64,000 nt of DNA from contig NC_088931.1 of assembly GCF_038396675.1 (NCBI RefSeq), positions 39,092,001 through 39,156,000 of the forward strand, written 5' to 3'. The position numbers and the translations under genes were made by a program. This DNA comes from Hydra vulgaris (lineage: Eukaryota; Cnidaria; Hydrozoa; Anthoathecata; Hydridae). This document shows positions 1-17,356 of the stretch, one piece after another. Below the pieces are notes generated by a model. It ran no database searches and was not told where the DNA came from. It saw only the letters and a list, made by a program, of their open reading frames with translations. Each line of letters starts with the position of its first letter. Position 1 is the stretch's first letter.

Positions 1-498
1 GCAATAATAATATAATAAAAATAATAATAATATTAATAATAATAAAACATAAAAGTAGAATAAAAAAACATTAAAAATAGTAATTATATCATTATAACTT
101 TACTAAAAATTATAACTAATGATAAAAACTATGGTAAAAAAAATTATAGTAAAGTTTATAACTATGACAGAAATTATTAAAATAAACATAGCAATTGCAA
201 AAATTAGGACAATAACCATAAAACTATTACTACAATTGAATCACTATCATTATAAATGATATTAATAAGATTTATAAAACTAAAGTAAATTAATGATAAT
301 AGCAATACTAGTAGTAGAGTTAAAAAAGGCAGTATAAAATAAAAGTAATATTTTTATAAATACAGTAATATAAAAAAACAATAATAATAAAAGATAAAAT
401 TAATATTTATTAAATATATACTCAAATAAAAATTTCTTAATTTGGTTTCGATTGAGAAGAAGAATGTTGGTAATAAAAGGATATTTAGTTAAAATATT
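1..498. other. AT-rich intergenic stretch, no gene seen
   Basis: Low-complexity A/T sequence with short runs of AATAAT and AAAAT. I see no coding potential on either strand. It lies downstream (3') of the minus-strand LINE that ends near 499. Confidence 0.6.
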
Positions 499-1828
499 TT
501 ATTTTATAAATGGTATTATTTGGTTCCAGTGAGAAATACATTGATGTTTTATAGAGAGCTTGCCATATATGATAGTGTTGAAAAAGGAAGTGTACAAGTT
601 AAAATTCTCAGTATTTTGAGTGTAATATTTGTGTATGTCACTTGTTTTAAAAAAAAAAGTTATAGAACGAATTTGGTAGTTTATTTTGAAGAAAATCAAA
701 CACAAAGAGACAATTATAAAGCTTTACAAGACCTTGAAATTTTAGAATTTTTAATTCAGGAAACCTATTTTTGATATTAGATTGTAGAAGAGAAAATGTC
801 ATAATTCTTAAGGAAGTGAGTTGTAAACTGTTTATACGATATAATAGAAAACTACTTTTTTAACCCCAAACAGTGCAACAATAACTTAGATGTGAGGAGT
901 ACAAGGAATAGTAAATTGATATTAGAACATACTGGGGAACATAGTTTCGTATTAATGACAGCATACAATTGGCTCGTGAGATTTTTTATTTAATTGAATT
1001 AGTTGATAGTACTAAGTTTGTAGGTTTTTGTCAAGAAATAGTCCGAGGTATTTTATATATTTAGATGAGAAAAGTTTTTTTTACCATTAATTCTAATTTT
1101 CACATTATTACTATCAATCTTTTTTATGGAGGGTGAAAAATAATAAATTCAGTTTTATTGATATTTAGGGAAACACGGTTACTATTTAACCAATGACATA
1201 AATGATAAAAGCTGCGCGAGTGATTTATTTATGCATAAAAGATTTGTGTCGTTAGCAAAATGATATATAAAAGGAGTTTAAAATTTCCGAGATTTTAACT
1301 GGATCAATTATAATGGTGTTGTTTTAAGATATACAAGATAGATATGAGATATCATCCGAATGTATATTCAAAAGAGTTCTAATACTCTTCCACGTAGCTC
1401 TCAAACTATTGCTATTGCTAGTAAAGTAGTTAGAAAAGTGGTTTTTTTTGCTTCTTCGAATAAGTGTTACAAGTAAATTTCTTTAGGTTTTGTAAGTTTT
1501 TTCAAGAATTAGTTTGTTATGAAGATTTTTTGTTTTAAGGAACTTCTTTAATATATTGCCTCGTTTTTTTATCAAGGCTAAATTGCTGAAGTAATCCATG
1601 GTTTAAGGCTCCGAGTTAAGCCACAATTGCTTTGTTTTTTTTAGCGGTGCGAGTTTGTCTAGAAGAGAGTTAACGGTAGTGAAGAAATCTTTATATGATT
1701 TATTTGTATTACTATTGGAAACTTTGATTACTTTATCCCAGTTGATTTTCAAGTAATCATTCCTGAATTCTTCACTATTTAATGTTTTAAAGTTTCGAAG
1801 AACTATATTGCTTTTTTGAGAATTAATA
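499..1828 (-). pseudogene. LINE retrotransposon, 3' part (linker, RT thumb and C-terminus), decayed
   Basis: Read on the minus strand, 1828 down to about 1370 encodes the linker between endonuclease and reverse transcriptase of a CR1/Jockey-like LINE, with stretches such as NSEEFRNDYLKINWDKVI and LIRRSKKNHFSNYF. Around 1300-780 come pieces typical of the region after the RT active site (WLNSNRVSLNINKTEFIIF, then YYSLYSSHLSYCCTVWG). The open stretch at 499-705 matches the usual C-terminal end (SDIHKYYT...SIKHQCISHWN). The RT core with the YADD box is missing, so an internal deletion lies near 1290-1370, and there are several stops and shifts. The rest of the same copy, the endonuclease, lies at 4741-5250, separated by a DNA transposon. 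Clade assignment is from remembered family patterns, not from a search. Confidence 0.75.
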
Positions 1829-2116
1829 GATTAAAACCGAGTCAAACCGCACACTTATCAATAAAAATTAAATAACTTTTTTATTTTTCATTTTTTATTT
1901 TCCTTTTTTTTTTATTAGATTGGTAATAAAAAACTACATAAGATAATATAAACATATGCTATAAAAAAAAAAAATTATCAAAAAAAAATATCAAAAATAT
2001 GTAAAAAAAACATTGAAACTTTTAAATTTTAACTTTTTTTTATTATTTTTTTTAACTTACATATTTAACTTTGTATATTTAGGAAACTATATATAACTAG
2101 ATATAACTTTGTATAT

Positions 2117-3885
2117 TTAGGAAACTATATTAAAGTTTTTACATTTTTTGCAACAAAAAATTTTAGTTCCAACTACATATTTCTTTGGTAAACATGTTTC
2201 TTTGCACAACCGTTCTCGACACATCGAATTTTCGCAGTGTAAAATTTCTGTGTGTAAGCGTAATCTAAACTTTTTACATTGTGCAAATTTTAATCGTTCA
2301 GCTCCTGGTACTTGTTCTTCATTATTGTTTTGCTGAGGTTGCTCAGCATAGTTATGCTCAGGCATTTGAGTACTTGGCATAGAGAGTTTACGCTTTGCGT
2401 TATTTATCTTTTTGTTTGAGGAACTCGATTACATTTTCTTCGGTAATACATTTTCCGCCAAGTTTTGACATGTTGCACTGCTTCGATTTCCTAACATGTG
2501 ATTGATATCTTGCTTGAAAAAACTGATTTAACTCTATCTCGATACTATTTTTGCAACACTCAACACATGCTTGATACCTATCAAAACTTAAAGCTGGTGT
2601 AGTTGAGAAAGATGGTAATTGGTGTGTAGTTGGAGTAGGTGCTGCTGAGCAAGATGGTGTAGGTAGTGCGGAGGCTGCTAAAGTTGATGAAGGTGGATTA
2701 AACGTTTATGTGATTGCTAATGCCTTATGATTTATGTTGTTTTTATTAAGTGGAAATAAGCCAGTGTACTGGAAACCAGAAATCGCATGCAAGCGTGTAA
2801 AACATTTACCACTCTCGTGCAGGAACGGTGGAAAATTTTGTTTATCTAAATTCTTACATTTTGAGTCTTTGTAATACTTTGTAAGAATTTCTTTCCATGC
2901 TTGTTTGACATGACAATAGACACCTCTTTCCAATAGTTATAGAATATGTGAAGAATGCTCTGGTACACAAATCAAGATTATATTGTGCTTTTTGCACAGC
3001 AATACCGCTTCCAAAGCTATGTGAGTTGTATGCCCATCTAATACTAAAATATGAATACCACCAATTTGCTAAGTTTCGCTAAGTTTTATAAATACTTCTT
3101 TCAGCCATTCAATAAAGTATCGTGCTCCATTCAACCTGATTTTGAAATTGAATATTTGGTGCCAACTGGACCACCTCTTGCCCAGTCAGGACGAAAGTTC
3201 CTTTTGGCTTTGTATATAACAAATGGTGAGATAAAATGCCCATCAGCGTTGCAGCAATTGTTTACAGTATAACGAATATGTGGCCAGTAAGTTTAAATGC
3301 ACGTCTTGTTCCTTTTCAACACACTACTGTTGCTTTGCCATGATCACCTGAAAAATGTTTTCCATCACAATTCCAAATATTCGACCCAGAAGTTATACCA
3401 GTCTGTTGATATTGCTTGGCGACGCATTCAAAATAACTATCAATTATTTCTGGCGTACAAGAAGCGGCTCTTTTAGATGCTAAGTTATCCGCTTTTCTTG
3501 TTGAAATTTCTTTTGACCATCTTTTCATAAAGGCATAAAACCAGTCTTTATCAGGTTTGCCATTTTTGAATAAATGCAATTGATCTTCGCGTTTAAGGTA
3601 GCCACATACAAATTCTAGGTTTTTATTTCGGGTTAAACCATAACCCCAGTCACCAAGTAATTGGAACGCATACACCATCAATCTTTCTGTTTCTTTTGAG
3701 AGTACGGTTGCTGTACCTGAGCCATGGAAGCCTTTGTTGTTGTTATTTTTGCAATCTTTGAGCGTTAAGACTGGAGCGTCATGTTTGAATGCAGCTTTTC
3801 TCACTGATGTTTTATTTTCTTTCATATCAGTTAATGAGGCGAGTATATCGTCTTCCTTGTATGCTTTTGTTTTTTTAGTTGACAT
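2117..3885 (-). pseudogene. pogo/Tigger-like transposase (HTH_psq + CENP-B HTH + DDE), broken
   Basis: The reading frame opens at 3885 (MSTKKTKAYKEDDIL) and runs 189 codons to a TGA at 3316. Residues 1-60 fit a psq-type helix-turn-helix and residues about 65-130 a CENP-B-type DNA-binding domain (KPDKDWFYAFMKRW). The first catalytic aspartate is in NIWNCDGKHF near residue 174. Past the stop the same protein continues: FISPFVIYKAKRNF near 3230, the second aspartate in ILVLDGHTTH near 3030 in another frame, and the third acidic region near 2940, altered from the usual QPLD to QLLE. The C-terminal part follows at 2706-2933 and a Cys-rich tail at 2117-2380. The transposase would cut and paste its own element in the nucleus; the stops and frameshifts make this copy inactive. 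Confidence 0.75.
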
Positions 3886-3992
3886 GTTAAAGTGATTCAG
3901 TTAAATTGAATTGAGTGAGTGATGATTATATTGAGAAATAATATAATAATTGGTTTTTAATGAGTAAGAGTTTATTATATAAACAAATTATT

Positions 3993-4246
3993 AACGCGGT
4001 AGTAGTGTAGTGGAAGAGCGCTTGCCTCATAAGCGAGAAGTTCTGAGTTTGATCCCACCATGTCCCTGGTAGTACCGCGCTCAACTTATTTCTCCGCGTA
4101 GCAGCCTTATTTGTCAAGGTTTGTGTTTCGGAGTTAGAGTTAAGAGAGGGTTATAACCACAAAAAGTAGCCTCCTTGACTGTAGTGGCCCCTCGACCTTG
4201 AGAAGGTGAATAATTAAAAAAAACAAAAACAAAAAGAACAAAAAAA
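3993..4246 (+). mobile_element. tRNA-derived SINE, family B
   Basis: A tRNA-like head at about 3996-4070 has an A-box-like stretch (TAGTGTAGTGGAAGAG), an anticodon-like arm with loop CTCATAA, and a B-box-like stretch (GTTTGATCCCACC). It is followed by an unrelated body of about 150 bp and an A-rich tail (4214-4246). A second, more diverged copy in the opposite orientation lies at 32338-32550 and shares both head and body, so this is a dispersed SINE rather than a tRNA gene. Confidence 0.7.
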
Positions 4247-4740
4247 CATTATATTTCATTCATAATTAAACCGGAATTAACACTAAGTTAATTAGATAAA
4301 GATAGGTGCTTAGTCACTTTCGAAAAACTAAACTAAGCAATTAATCAATGTGCGGTTTTATCAAAAAAAAAGTTTTTTTTATTTTTTTTATTTTTTATTT
4401 AACTTTTTGTTCCAGCTGCATAAAATTTATACTATCAGAATTAAAATTAGATTTGCAACAAGATAGTGCTAAAATTATTTTTATATCAGTTTCGGTTCAA
4501 GCGCTATTTTGTTCGCAACGATAAAAAATATATAAAAAATTTTGACTCCCCGTAAAGTTGTATAAAAAAAGAAAAAAATGGAGTTGAATTGGCATATAAT
4601 TTTATTAACTCGAATAGAGGAGATGGTTCTGTATTTGAATCTATTTTTATTTTTTTCATTGCCATGCCCATTTAGTTTTTATTTGATAATTTTGATCAGT
4701 GTGCGGAATGATATGGTGTGCGGTTTAACCCGATTTACCC

Positions 4741-5250
4741 TAATTCTTTTTTTAAAAGATGAATAAATTAAAAACTGTGGCAGATGATCCGATATTCTAA
4801 AAGTTAGATTGCCGGAAAAAACATCTTTAGAAGTTGAATTAGAAAATATATTATCAATTAAAGTACTTGAGTGATTGGTAATTCTTGTTGGTAAAGATAT
4901 AAAAGGAAGAAAGTTGTTTGAAGTAATGGTGTTCAAATACTCCGAGATTTAATTATCTGAGTTTGCTTTTATAAGATCTGTATTAAATCCACCCATCATA
5001 AAGATAGTTTTATTTTTTTCAACAGCAAGTTTTTCAAATAAGAAATGCAGACTCTAAGAACTGGGGTTTATACATAAGTAAATCATTTCTAGATTTATAA
5101 ACTAGTTTAGTAGAAATATAAAGTAGAGCACCTCCAAATGAAGCTTTTGTTGTAGTATGTTCATAAACATATCCACTAAGATTAATTGGAGTTGTTGGGA
5201 GTAAATCAGATTTCAGTTTCTGTAAATCCGATTTTACTAAATTCATAATT
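4741..5250 (-). pseudogene. LINE endonuclease (EEP) domain, 5' part of the LINE at 499-1828
   Basis: On the minus strand 5246-5034 encodes the middle of an apurinic-like endonuclease (EEP) domain (GYVYEHTTTKASFGGALL, then YKSRNDLLMYKPQFLES). After a frameshift and some loss, 5040-4940 continues (EKLAVEKNKTIFMMGGFNTD, degenerate at the catalytic GDFN) and 4936-4745 gives the domain end (FISLPTRITNHSSTLIDNI and ISDHLPQFL, where SDH is the catalytic motif). The frame then runs to the TA at 4741-4742, where the pogo-like element begins, and resumes at 1828. The N-terminus is missing, as in a 5'-truncated LINE copy. Confidence 0.8.
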
Positions 5251-6914
5251 TATAAGAGATAAAAGTGAGGTTATTTTTATAATATTTTCTTAGAAATGAA
5301 GATTTAAAAAAATGAGTTTGTTTTCCTAATCGTTTTTATAACTCTAAGATATAAAAATGATGATCATTGTAACAAACTATAAACCAGATGGTAAATCTCG
5401 CCTATGCTGTGATTCTCTTACGATAGATTTTTTAAAACAATTTAAAAATTTACCTAGTAATATCTATAGAATATTATTGACTTGATATAAGTTTTTTCAA
5501 ATTAAGTTTACATTAATCCAATCATTCAGCAAGAAAAATATTTTTAAAAAGTTTCTTTTCACAACTTTACACGTACACTATAGGTTAAACATTAACTTCT
5601 TCAGAGTTCGTAGACTTACATGGAACATTTAAGCTAGTTTGGAAAAACATCTGTAAAAAATTTCTTTTTCCAAAAATTTAAATGTTTAAATATTTATAAT
5701 TAACTAGTTGGTATAAAGATGAAGTAACGAGCTTAGAATAACCTCCGTCTCAGCCTAAAATTTATACTTTAATTACTTTACCAGTAGTCAGGTGCAACTG
5801 CATATAAACTTTGTATCGAACATGCTTTATAGAACATGAACATTACATTTGACCAGAAACACATTTAGAAATCTTGCTAAATTGCACACATGCAAATTCA
5901 AGTTAAATATTTCAAGAGTTTATACATACAAAATGCATTTTATAATAACAAAAATATTCATAGCATAAAAACTGATTTCGTTCTTTTTTTTGATAATTTA
6001 TTGTATTTTTTATTACTCATTTTTCATTAAAACGTTTGATTTTAACCACCTAGTTTGGTTTTTTTAAATATTTTTTTTGAGTATTACAATACAAAAAAAG
6101 CCACAATCATTTGCCATAACCCACTTTTATTTGGCAATTATTTGACATCAATACTTTTTCTTGCTTTTAATGGCAGTGTTTATATGTAACTGTACAAAAA
6201 ATTACTGTTCAGTAAATATAAATTTCACTTCCTTTGTTAAATTTTCGAATAATGTTTTCTATATAAGTTAATGAAGTCTGCCAAAATTTTTCTAAATTTT
6301 CAAAAAGTGTTTAATGGTTTAAGACGATGTTTTATTAGAGTTATGTAATAAAAAATATACCAGTCTCCTTAAAACTATGGTTGAAACAAAAAATGAAAAC
6401 AAAATCTCCACAGGGCTCATATATTATCATGGAACATGTGAGCTAGTTTTGCAATCAGTACAAATTTTCTTTATTTAAAAACTCTAATGTTCAACTCTTT
6501 ATAATTAACATATAAATCAACTTATAAATAAAGTTCTTCACCAGTAGTCTGGTAAAACTGCATATAATCTTTATATGCAAAAGTACTTCACAAGTAGTCT
6601 CGTACAACTGTATATAAACTTTTTATTTGAGTATGCTTCAAGGTCAAGAACATGTTTTACGAGAAATGCATTTATAGATTTTTTCGAATTACTTCAACAC
6701 ATACATTTTTTTTTCCATTTCTTTTAATTAACAACAGATAAAACCTCCATCACCTAGATAAACTTTATTGAAATTTTGAGATTTTTAAGAGTGAAAGTTC
6801 TCTTGTACAAATAGATTTTGATACATTTTAATTACTCAGAAGAGTACTAAAATAAAATATATTTCCTGTGTTGATAGTAACACAAAACTTGTATTAAGAA
6901 ACTTAGTTTATCAT
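5251..6914. repeat. intergenic, diverged direct duplication about 830 bp apart
   Basis: No gene seen. Segment 5600-5900 and segment 6410-6700 share a series of blocks in the same order: CATGGAACAT...AGCTAGTTT, then ACCAGTAGTC...CAACTGCATATAA, then a block around GAACATG. The second copy also contains an internal tandem repeat of about 47 bp (6536-6635). Confidence 0.55.
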
Positions 6915-6916
6915 TA

Positions 6917-7156
6917 GGGGAAAGTATGCACCCTTGATCCTAAAATCCAGGGGGAAAAAAGCTAAACAAAAATTTACGAAAGACAAAATTATAAAACTAT
7001 TTTAGCGTTTTCTAAATTTATGGTTTTAATAAACTTTAAGAAAGTATATATATATTTTTTATAATCAATATTAGTTTTACAATTATCATTAATTTAGGAG
7101 AATGGTATTAACATAATGCGCCCTGGATTTTATGATCAAGGGTGCACGCTTTCCCC
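6917..7156. mobile_element. MITE with long TIRs and TA target duplication
   Basis: 240 bp. The left end (GGGGAAAGTATGCACCCTTG and on to CCAGGG, 6917-6952) is matched by the inverted right end (CCCTGG to CTTTCCCC, 7120-7156), about 36 bp with a few mismatches. TA flanks both ends (6915-6916 and 7157-7158). There is no coding capacity. A look-alike terminus (AGGGGAAAG) also occurs near 13532. Confidence 0.75.
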
Positions 7157-8633
7157 TACTATAAAATTTATTTCGATAATCTGTTTAGATTATAAATATA
7201 TTTTTCAACAAAGGCGTACTTGCCTCTTTTTCAAAATCGGCGAATTAGATTGCTCATATTTCTGCCTATTCTGACTCTGTATAGGGTTTCAAATTATGCA
7301 TCCGGAAAAACTATAAGTTGAAAAATATATCCGCAAATCCGGAAAAGGCGAATCCCTGTATACTGCACCTATAGTATTAAAGCTTATTACTCAAGCGATT
7401 TTTTTAGGTAAACGGATATGTTTTACTTTAAAGTTAATGTATATTAACATATATTTATTTCAGCATTCATCCAATCCAAATTTATACTAATGCAGAAAAT
7501 ATTTAGTGAAAAATGTCCGGAATATATTTTGCCTGGCGTTTGTCTTAACTCTGCGTTAAAATTAGTAGTTTATTTGAAACTTTATATTAATTTTTGTATA
7601 AGTTAGGTTAATAAAAAAAGCAATTGCTTTTACTCGTCATTTTTGAAGTAATTGTTACGCTTAACGTGAATAAAAATTTGAGCAAAATCGATAAATGTAT
7701 TCACATAAAGGTGAGCAATTAGTCTAAAAGTGTTGAATAATAGCAGTTGCTTTTTTTATTCACCCGGCCTAAGGAACCGAAAAGGGTATAAAAAAGATGT
7801 TAAAATCATATAAAACAGTTGTAAAAATTATATATTTAAAATTGTGTTTTTTTTACTTAAACTTTTTTAAAAACAAATTTATTTACATGGTAAATAGTTA
7901 AATATGTAACAAAAATATTTTTAAAAAATCTATATAAAACATTTTTTTTTAAAAACAATTAACGTTGAAGGCACTTTTCCCAATCAGTTATAATAGCCGC
8001 CATCTATAGGACCGATGAGTCAAGCATAGCCTATTGTAAAGAAAACCATATTAAAATAATTAAAAATATTTATTACCGATGGGGATGACGATTAAACATA
8101 TATTAAAAATACTACGTGATTCCATATTAGTAAAAAGTTATAGCAAAATTAGTAAAAAGTAAAAAATAAGAACAAAATAGAAAGATGTTTTAAAACTACT
8201 TAATTTGGTGTTCATTTTTGAAACCAATATCTTTATCTTTAATGAAAAGTCAACTCGTTTAATTAATCTCATTTAAAGAGCAAAAATATTAATAACACTA
8301 AGCATAAAAAAAAATGATAGACAATTGTACTATAGTAATATCAAATGCTATATTGGCTTTTAGTGAATGATTAAAAGCAGTTAGAGAAACTACCTGTAAT
8401 CATTTTTAACGATAGACACCACGGGAAGGTAAGCAAAGTTGGGTATAAAAAAGGGTAAAAAAAAGCTGTCTATCAACACAAAACATTACAACAATAACAT
8501 CACAACAATTACGCAAAGCAATAGCAAATAGCTTGAGATATTTGTAGGATAAAGTTACACTAAATATTAACAGACATGTGCTTTATATATACATTGCTAT
8601 AAAAGGCTAGACAACAGACATTAAATATAACAG
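7157..8633. other. AT-rich intergenic stretch, no gene seen
   Basis: No coding signal on either strand. Two TATA-box-like words, GGGTATAAAAAAG, occur near 7785 and 8440, but no gene is found downstream of either, so I do not call promoters. Confidence 0.5.
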
Positions 8634-8636
8634 TAA

Positions 8637-8829
8637 GGGATTGTCCATAAATTATGCAACGCAAAATATATTTAAAAACTGATATAGGAGATTTTTAGCT
8701 CTTTTACACGCCGATTTTCATTAAACTTAATGCACTAATTTATCTAAATATTGAAACTCTGCGAAAAAAACTTTTGAAATTTTTTCTTTTATTGTATAAG
8801 TTTGCATTACGTAACTTATGGACAATCCC
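8637..8829. mobile_element. MITE, PIF/Harbinger-like (TAA target duplication)
   Basis: 193 bp. Ends are GGGATTGTCCATAAATTA and its inverted partner (TAACTTATGGACAATCCC). TAA flanks both sides (8634-8636 and 8830-8832), the 3-bp TWA duplication usual for PIF/Harbinger-type elements. Related terminal words (GTCCATAAATTA, TTATGGACGACCCC) appear in the elements at 45238-45394 and 59629-59867. Confidence 0.75.
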
Positions 8830-8914
8830 TAACACCTTTTGGCACTATATGCTGTCTCACACCTCTGCTAACTAAACCTCTTGGCTGGCAATTGATTTTC
8901 AGTTATAAAGAATG

Positions 8915-9040
8915 GCTGGCTAGCATAACAGTCTAGCTCTTCACACACTGCAAGTCACTTGCTTAGGTAGCTTAACAGCCTAGCTCTAGACACACTGCAA
9001 GTCACGACACTTGTTTGGCTAGTTTATCGCCCTAGCTCTA
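8915..9040. repeat. short tandem repeat, unit about 50 bp, three diverged copies
   Basis: Three successive copies share the words GGCTAG, CCTAGCTCT and ACACACTGCAAGTCAC. The third copy is truncated. No coding content. Confidence 0.6.
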
Positions 9041-9430
9041 CACATTTGGCTACAAATTATAACATTAATAACTATTTAAAAGCAGTTATAACAGTAGGCA
9101 AAATTACAAAAACTGGTTGCATTTTTTATGTTTTTCTATATATGTTTAATATTAGAACAATAATCATTTATAAATTAAGTGTATTTGTAAATAAAACAAT
9201 TTTGAAAATCATTTATTAAATCAGTCAAAATTTATGCTATTTTGTTAATGCAACTTTTGAGATTTTATATGGAATTTTGAAACAAATGTTTAAAAAAAAA
9301 AAAGTACAAGTGATACATAAAAAGTACAATTGATAATTAAAAGTATAATTAATAACTAAAAGTCATTACATACACCATACAGCTTGTGCTTGCAAACTAT
9401 GAACATTTAAAAATGTGAAAAACCTAAAGA

Positions 9431-10960
9431 CTATAAATTAAGAACATTAGAAAATAAAACATCTGTGCAACATTTTTCACTGACCATACCTTGAATGGGA
9501 TGTTTATCAATTTTGAAAAACAAACTATTAAATGCTCTAGTTCTGGAACAGGAAACATATAGTGGACCATGAGAAAAACACAATTTTTTTAGGTATACAC
9601 CAACTCTGTCAAATGTTTGACCTTGACTTTCATTAATTGTCATTGAATATGCCAATCTGACAGGAAACTGACGACGTTTCAGAACAAAAGGTTAATTATT
9701 TTGAAGAGCACAAACTTTCATTCGAGTGCCATTGCATAACCCAGCTTTGAGATCTAAATTTCTAAGTAGCATAATTACATAACTAATTTTTAATTTTAAA
9801 CAATGAGGAGGCATACCTTGAAGCTGTTCAAAAACTCAACAGGTAAGTTATTTCTTGCATTAAGGTCATTAGTCTCAATTTAATCAGCACTTAAATAAAT
9901 TTTAACCTCACCCGGTAGACATTCAAGCACTTCTTCACAGATTGATAATGAATCCACATTAGTGGGATTTAAAATGACACGTTTAGAATAAAATATTTTG
10001 TTCAGCATCTCCAAAAATCTTATCAACAATAGAAAAATTTTCTCTAATAATGCACTGATAAGGTATTTCAATGCGTCCTTTAAAAGGATCCTCTTCTTTG
10101 ACAGGTATTGTTCGACTACCAAGTTTTAATAGCCATAGGGAAAACTCTCCTTCCCCATCATGCACTCTCATATTTTCAGTTAATGTAAACTTCTGCACCC
10201 ATTGCCACTGTAAAGAACATTTTATACATGATTCTACAATTTCAGCTGGTTGTCTTTTTTTCACAACAGGCAGTATTTGCTTAAAGTCACAACCAAAAAG
10301 AATGACTTTTCCTCCAAACGGAAAGTTGTTGTTGCAAACATCTTTTAACAACCTATCAATTGCATTTAAGGCATGTTCAGGTATCATGGATGTTTCATCA
10401 AGCAAAAAAAAACTAACTTGTCTTAAAAAATGTCCATGTATAGAGCTAGGGGTTACATTACATGTGCTGTTATCCAATATTGGGACAGGAAGTTTGAATA
10501 AACCATGCAATGTAGATCCATTTGTAAGAAGAGTTGCTGCTATGCCAGCCCATGCAGCTGTAGCAGATTTAAAACCCTTACTTATGGTTTCAGCAATCAA
10601 ATAGTTATACGTAAACGTTTTTCCACTACAAGCTGGTCCATCCATGAAAAACAATCTAGAATGTTGATTTTCTACACTTGGTTGCTCATTCAGTGCAGCA
10701 AGGATAGGATTACATACATTTAATTGATTAACATTGAGCAACGGTTATAAATTTTCATCAAAATTTTCTATATTAAATTCGAAAAGCTCATCAATAGCAG
10801 ACAGATTGTAATCAGCCAGTGTTATACCGCTTTGATTAATAGTCTTTTCAATTTGACAAAGAGTAGCTTGTTTTGTTAGCTATTAGAAGTGGGACTGAGC
10901 GGTGAATGAAATCTTTCATCATAAAAGCTTTGTATGATTCCAGAGATGTAAAGGATTGTC
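9431..10960 (-). pseudogene. PIF1-type helicase of a Helitron-like element, broken
   Basis: The largest open segment (10741-9983, 252 codons) starts with the Walker A box GPACSGKTFTYNYL (residues 34-47), has Walker B LLDETSMI near residue 118, and continues with the helicase motifs GGKVILFGCDFKQILPV and LTENMR. After frameshifts the C-terminal motifs follow at 9655-9431 (AYSMTINESQGQTFDRVG, then LYVSCSRTRAF). Upstream, 10741-10960 still encodes matching N-terminal sequence (AFMMKDFIHRSVPLLIAN) with one stop and one shift. The C-terminal layout is that of helicases carried by Helitrons and related PIF1-like genes. No Rep (HUH) domain and no Helitron ends could be located, so the parent element is inferred. 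Confidence 0.75.
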
Positions 10961-16174
<5,214 letters not shown>

Positions 16175-16341
16175 CTGCAATATTTTTAATAATTAAAGAC
16201 GTATATGGATGAAGGCGTTATGTTACTGCAATATTTTTAATAATTAAAGACGTATATGGATGAAGGCGTTATGTTACTATGGATGGATGAAGGCGTTATG
16301 TTACTATGGATGGATGAAGGCGTTATGTTACTGCAATATTG
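16175..16341. repeat. tandem repeat with long and short unit
   Basis: Two adjacent identical 51-bp units (CTGCAATATTTTTAATAATT... to GGCGTTATGTTA) are followed by two shorter units of about 27 bp containing only GGATGAAGGCGTTATGTTACT. The array therefore seems to have grown by two different slippage or unequal-exchange steps. Confidence 0.85.
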
Positions 16342-16784
16342 AATTAAGATATCTGGAGTTAAAGTTTTGAACACATTTTGTTATATATACTTTTCTATAG
16401 CTAAGAAATGTAGATATTTACGAATCAATATAGTAATCAAAATAGCATTATTAATGGATGAATGAATGAGTTAAAGTCCCTTAGCACCTACATCCACGTT
16501 ATGTATTGTCGAGCGTAGTTGATGTGTGAAATATAACAAAAATGACAAACGCTTTAAAAGATTATTTGCTTTAAGACATGTTTCTAATTTTTGCTGATTT
16601 TCAATAAAAAAACACTTTCATTAAATTGTTGTGTTTGAAACTTTTGTTGCGTCTGCTCCTAGATAAGCAGCTTGTTGTAGTTTTGAATGAAGATGAACTA
16701 AAAAAGAATTTATAATTTTTGCTAAAATAATTAATGAATTTAAAATACTCAAGCTTGTAAATGTTGACAGAGCATTTGATAGAT

Positions 16785-16920
16785 AAGTTTAATGAAAGAG
16801 TTGTAAACGACAAGTGTGCTAATGAATGAATAGCGCCTGAAAAGTGTGCTGATGAATGAGTAACACTCAACAAGTGTGCTAATGAATGGATAGCGCCTGA
16901 TTAGTGTGCTAATGAACACT
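16785..16920. repeat. tandem repeat, unit about 35 bp
   Basis: Four diverged copies of an AAGTGTGCTAATGAATGAATAGCGCCTG-like unit. Not coding. Confidence 0.75.
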
Positions 16921-17356
16921 TTAGTTTTTGTTTGTATGCCATCGTACGCAAATATTATTGATAGTGTTTATTCACAATGAACAGTGAATAAAAAATTTAA
17001 CTTTTCAGAGAAACAAGCGTTCTAGAAAAACTCTTCAATATTAAATAATTTTTGATTTTTAACTTCAGTCACTTAGTATTTAAAAACTTAAATAAATTGA
17101 AAGAATAGCATCATTGTTAAGCAGAGCCATCTTAACACTAGCAAAGGCCTACGGGTACCATCATACCTGTGCCTGGGGGCAGTAACATTTAGAACTTTTT
17201 CTAAAGGTTACACCGGTGTGATATACAGTGGTGTAACCTTTGGAGGATCTAATACTACGTCTACAAAAAAATGTCTGTCGACTCACATTGTAGGGGCCCT
17301 GTCCATGTTTGACAACTATGAAATATCCAGTCTAAAAAGACAAACGGTCTTGCTTC

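Larger units (their letters stand above)
1829..4740 (-). mobile_element. pogo/Tigger-like DNA transposon, 2.9 kb, inserted in a LINE
   Basis: The element is bounded by imperfect terminal inverted repeats sharing the core AAACCGCACAC: left end 1829-1853, right end (reverse complement) 4716-4740, about 25 bp with one indel. It is flanked by TA on both sides (1827-1828 and 4741-4742), the target duplication expected for Tc1/mariner/pogo elements. Extra copies of the GTGCGG motif lie just inside the right end near 4350 and 4700. The transposase runs on the minus strand (2117-3885), and a tRNA-derived SINE sits in its 5' flank (3993-4246). The sequence on both sides is one LINE copy, which fixes the element boundaries independently of the repeats. 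Confidence 0.8.

Noticed and set aside
3996..4070. A tRNA gene with CAT anticodon
   Set aside because: It is followed by a SINE body and A-rich tail, and the same body recurs at 32338-32550 with another anticodon; the acceptor stem is also not convincing.
7785..8450. Two GGGTATAAAAAAG words as promoters
   Set aside because: No gene, exon or transcript-like structure follows either one.
10071..10723. Plus-strand frames of 177 and 72 codons
   Set aside because: Shadows of the PIF1-type helicase on the minus strand, which has Walker A and B motifs.
9431..10960. Defining full Helitron borders (5' TC, 3' hairpin and CTRR)
   Set aside because: No convincing pair of ends could be picked out by eye in this AT-rich DNA, and no Rep domain was seen.
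16175..16341. CRISPR-like array
   Set aside because: Adjacent identical units without unique spacers, in a eukaryotic context.
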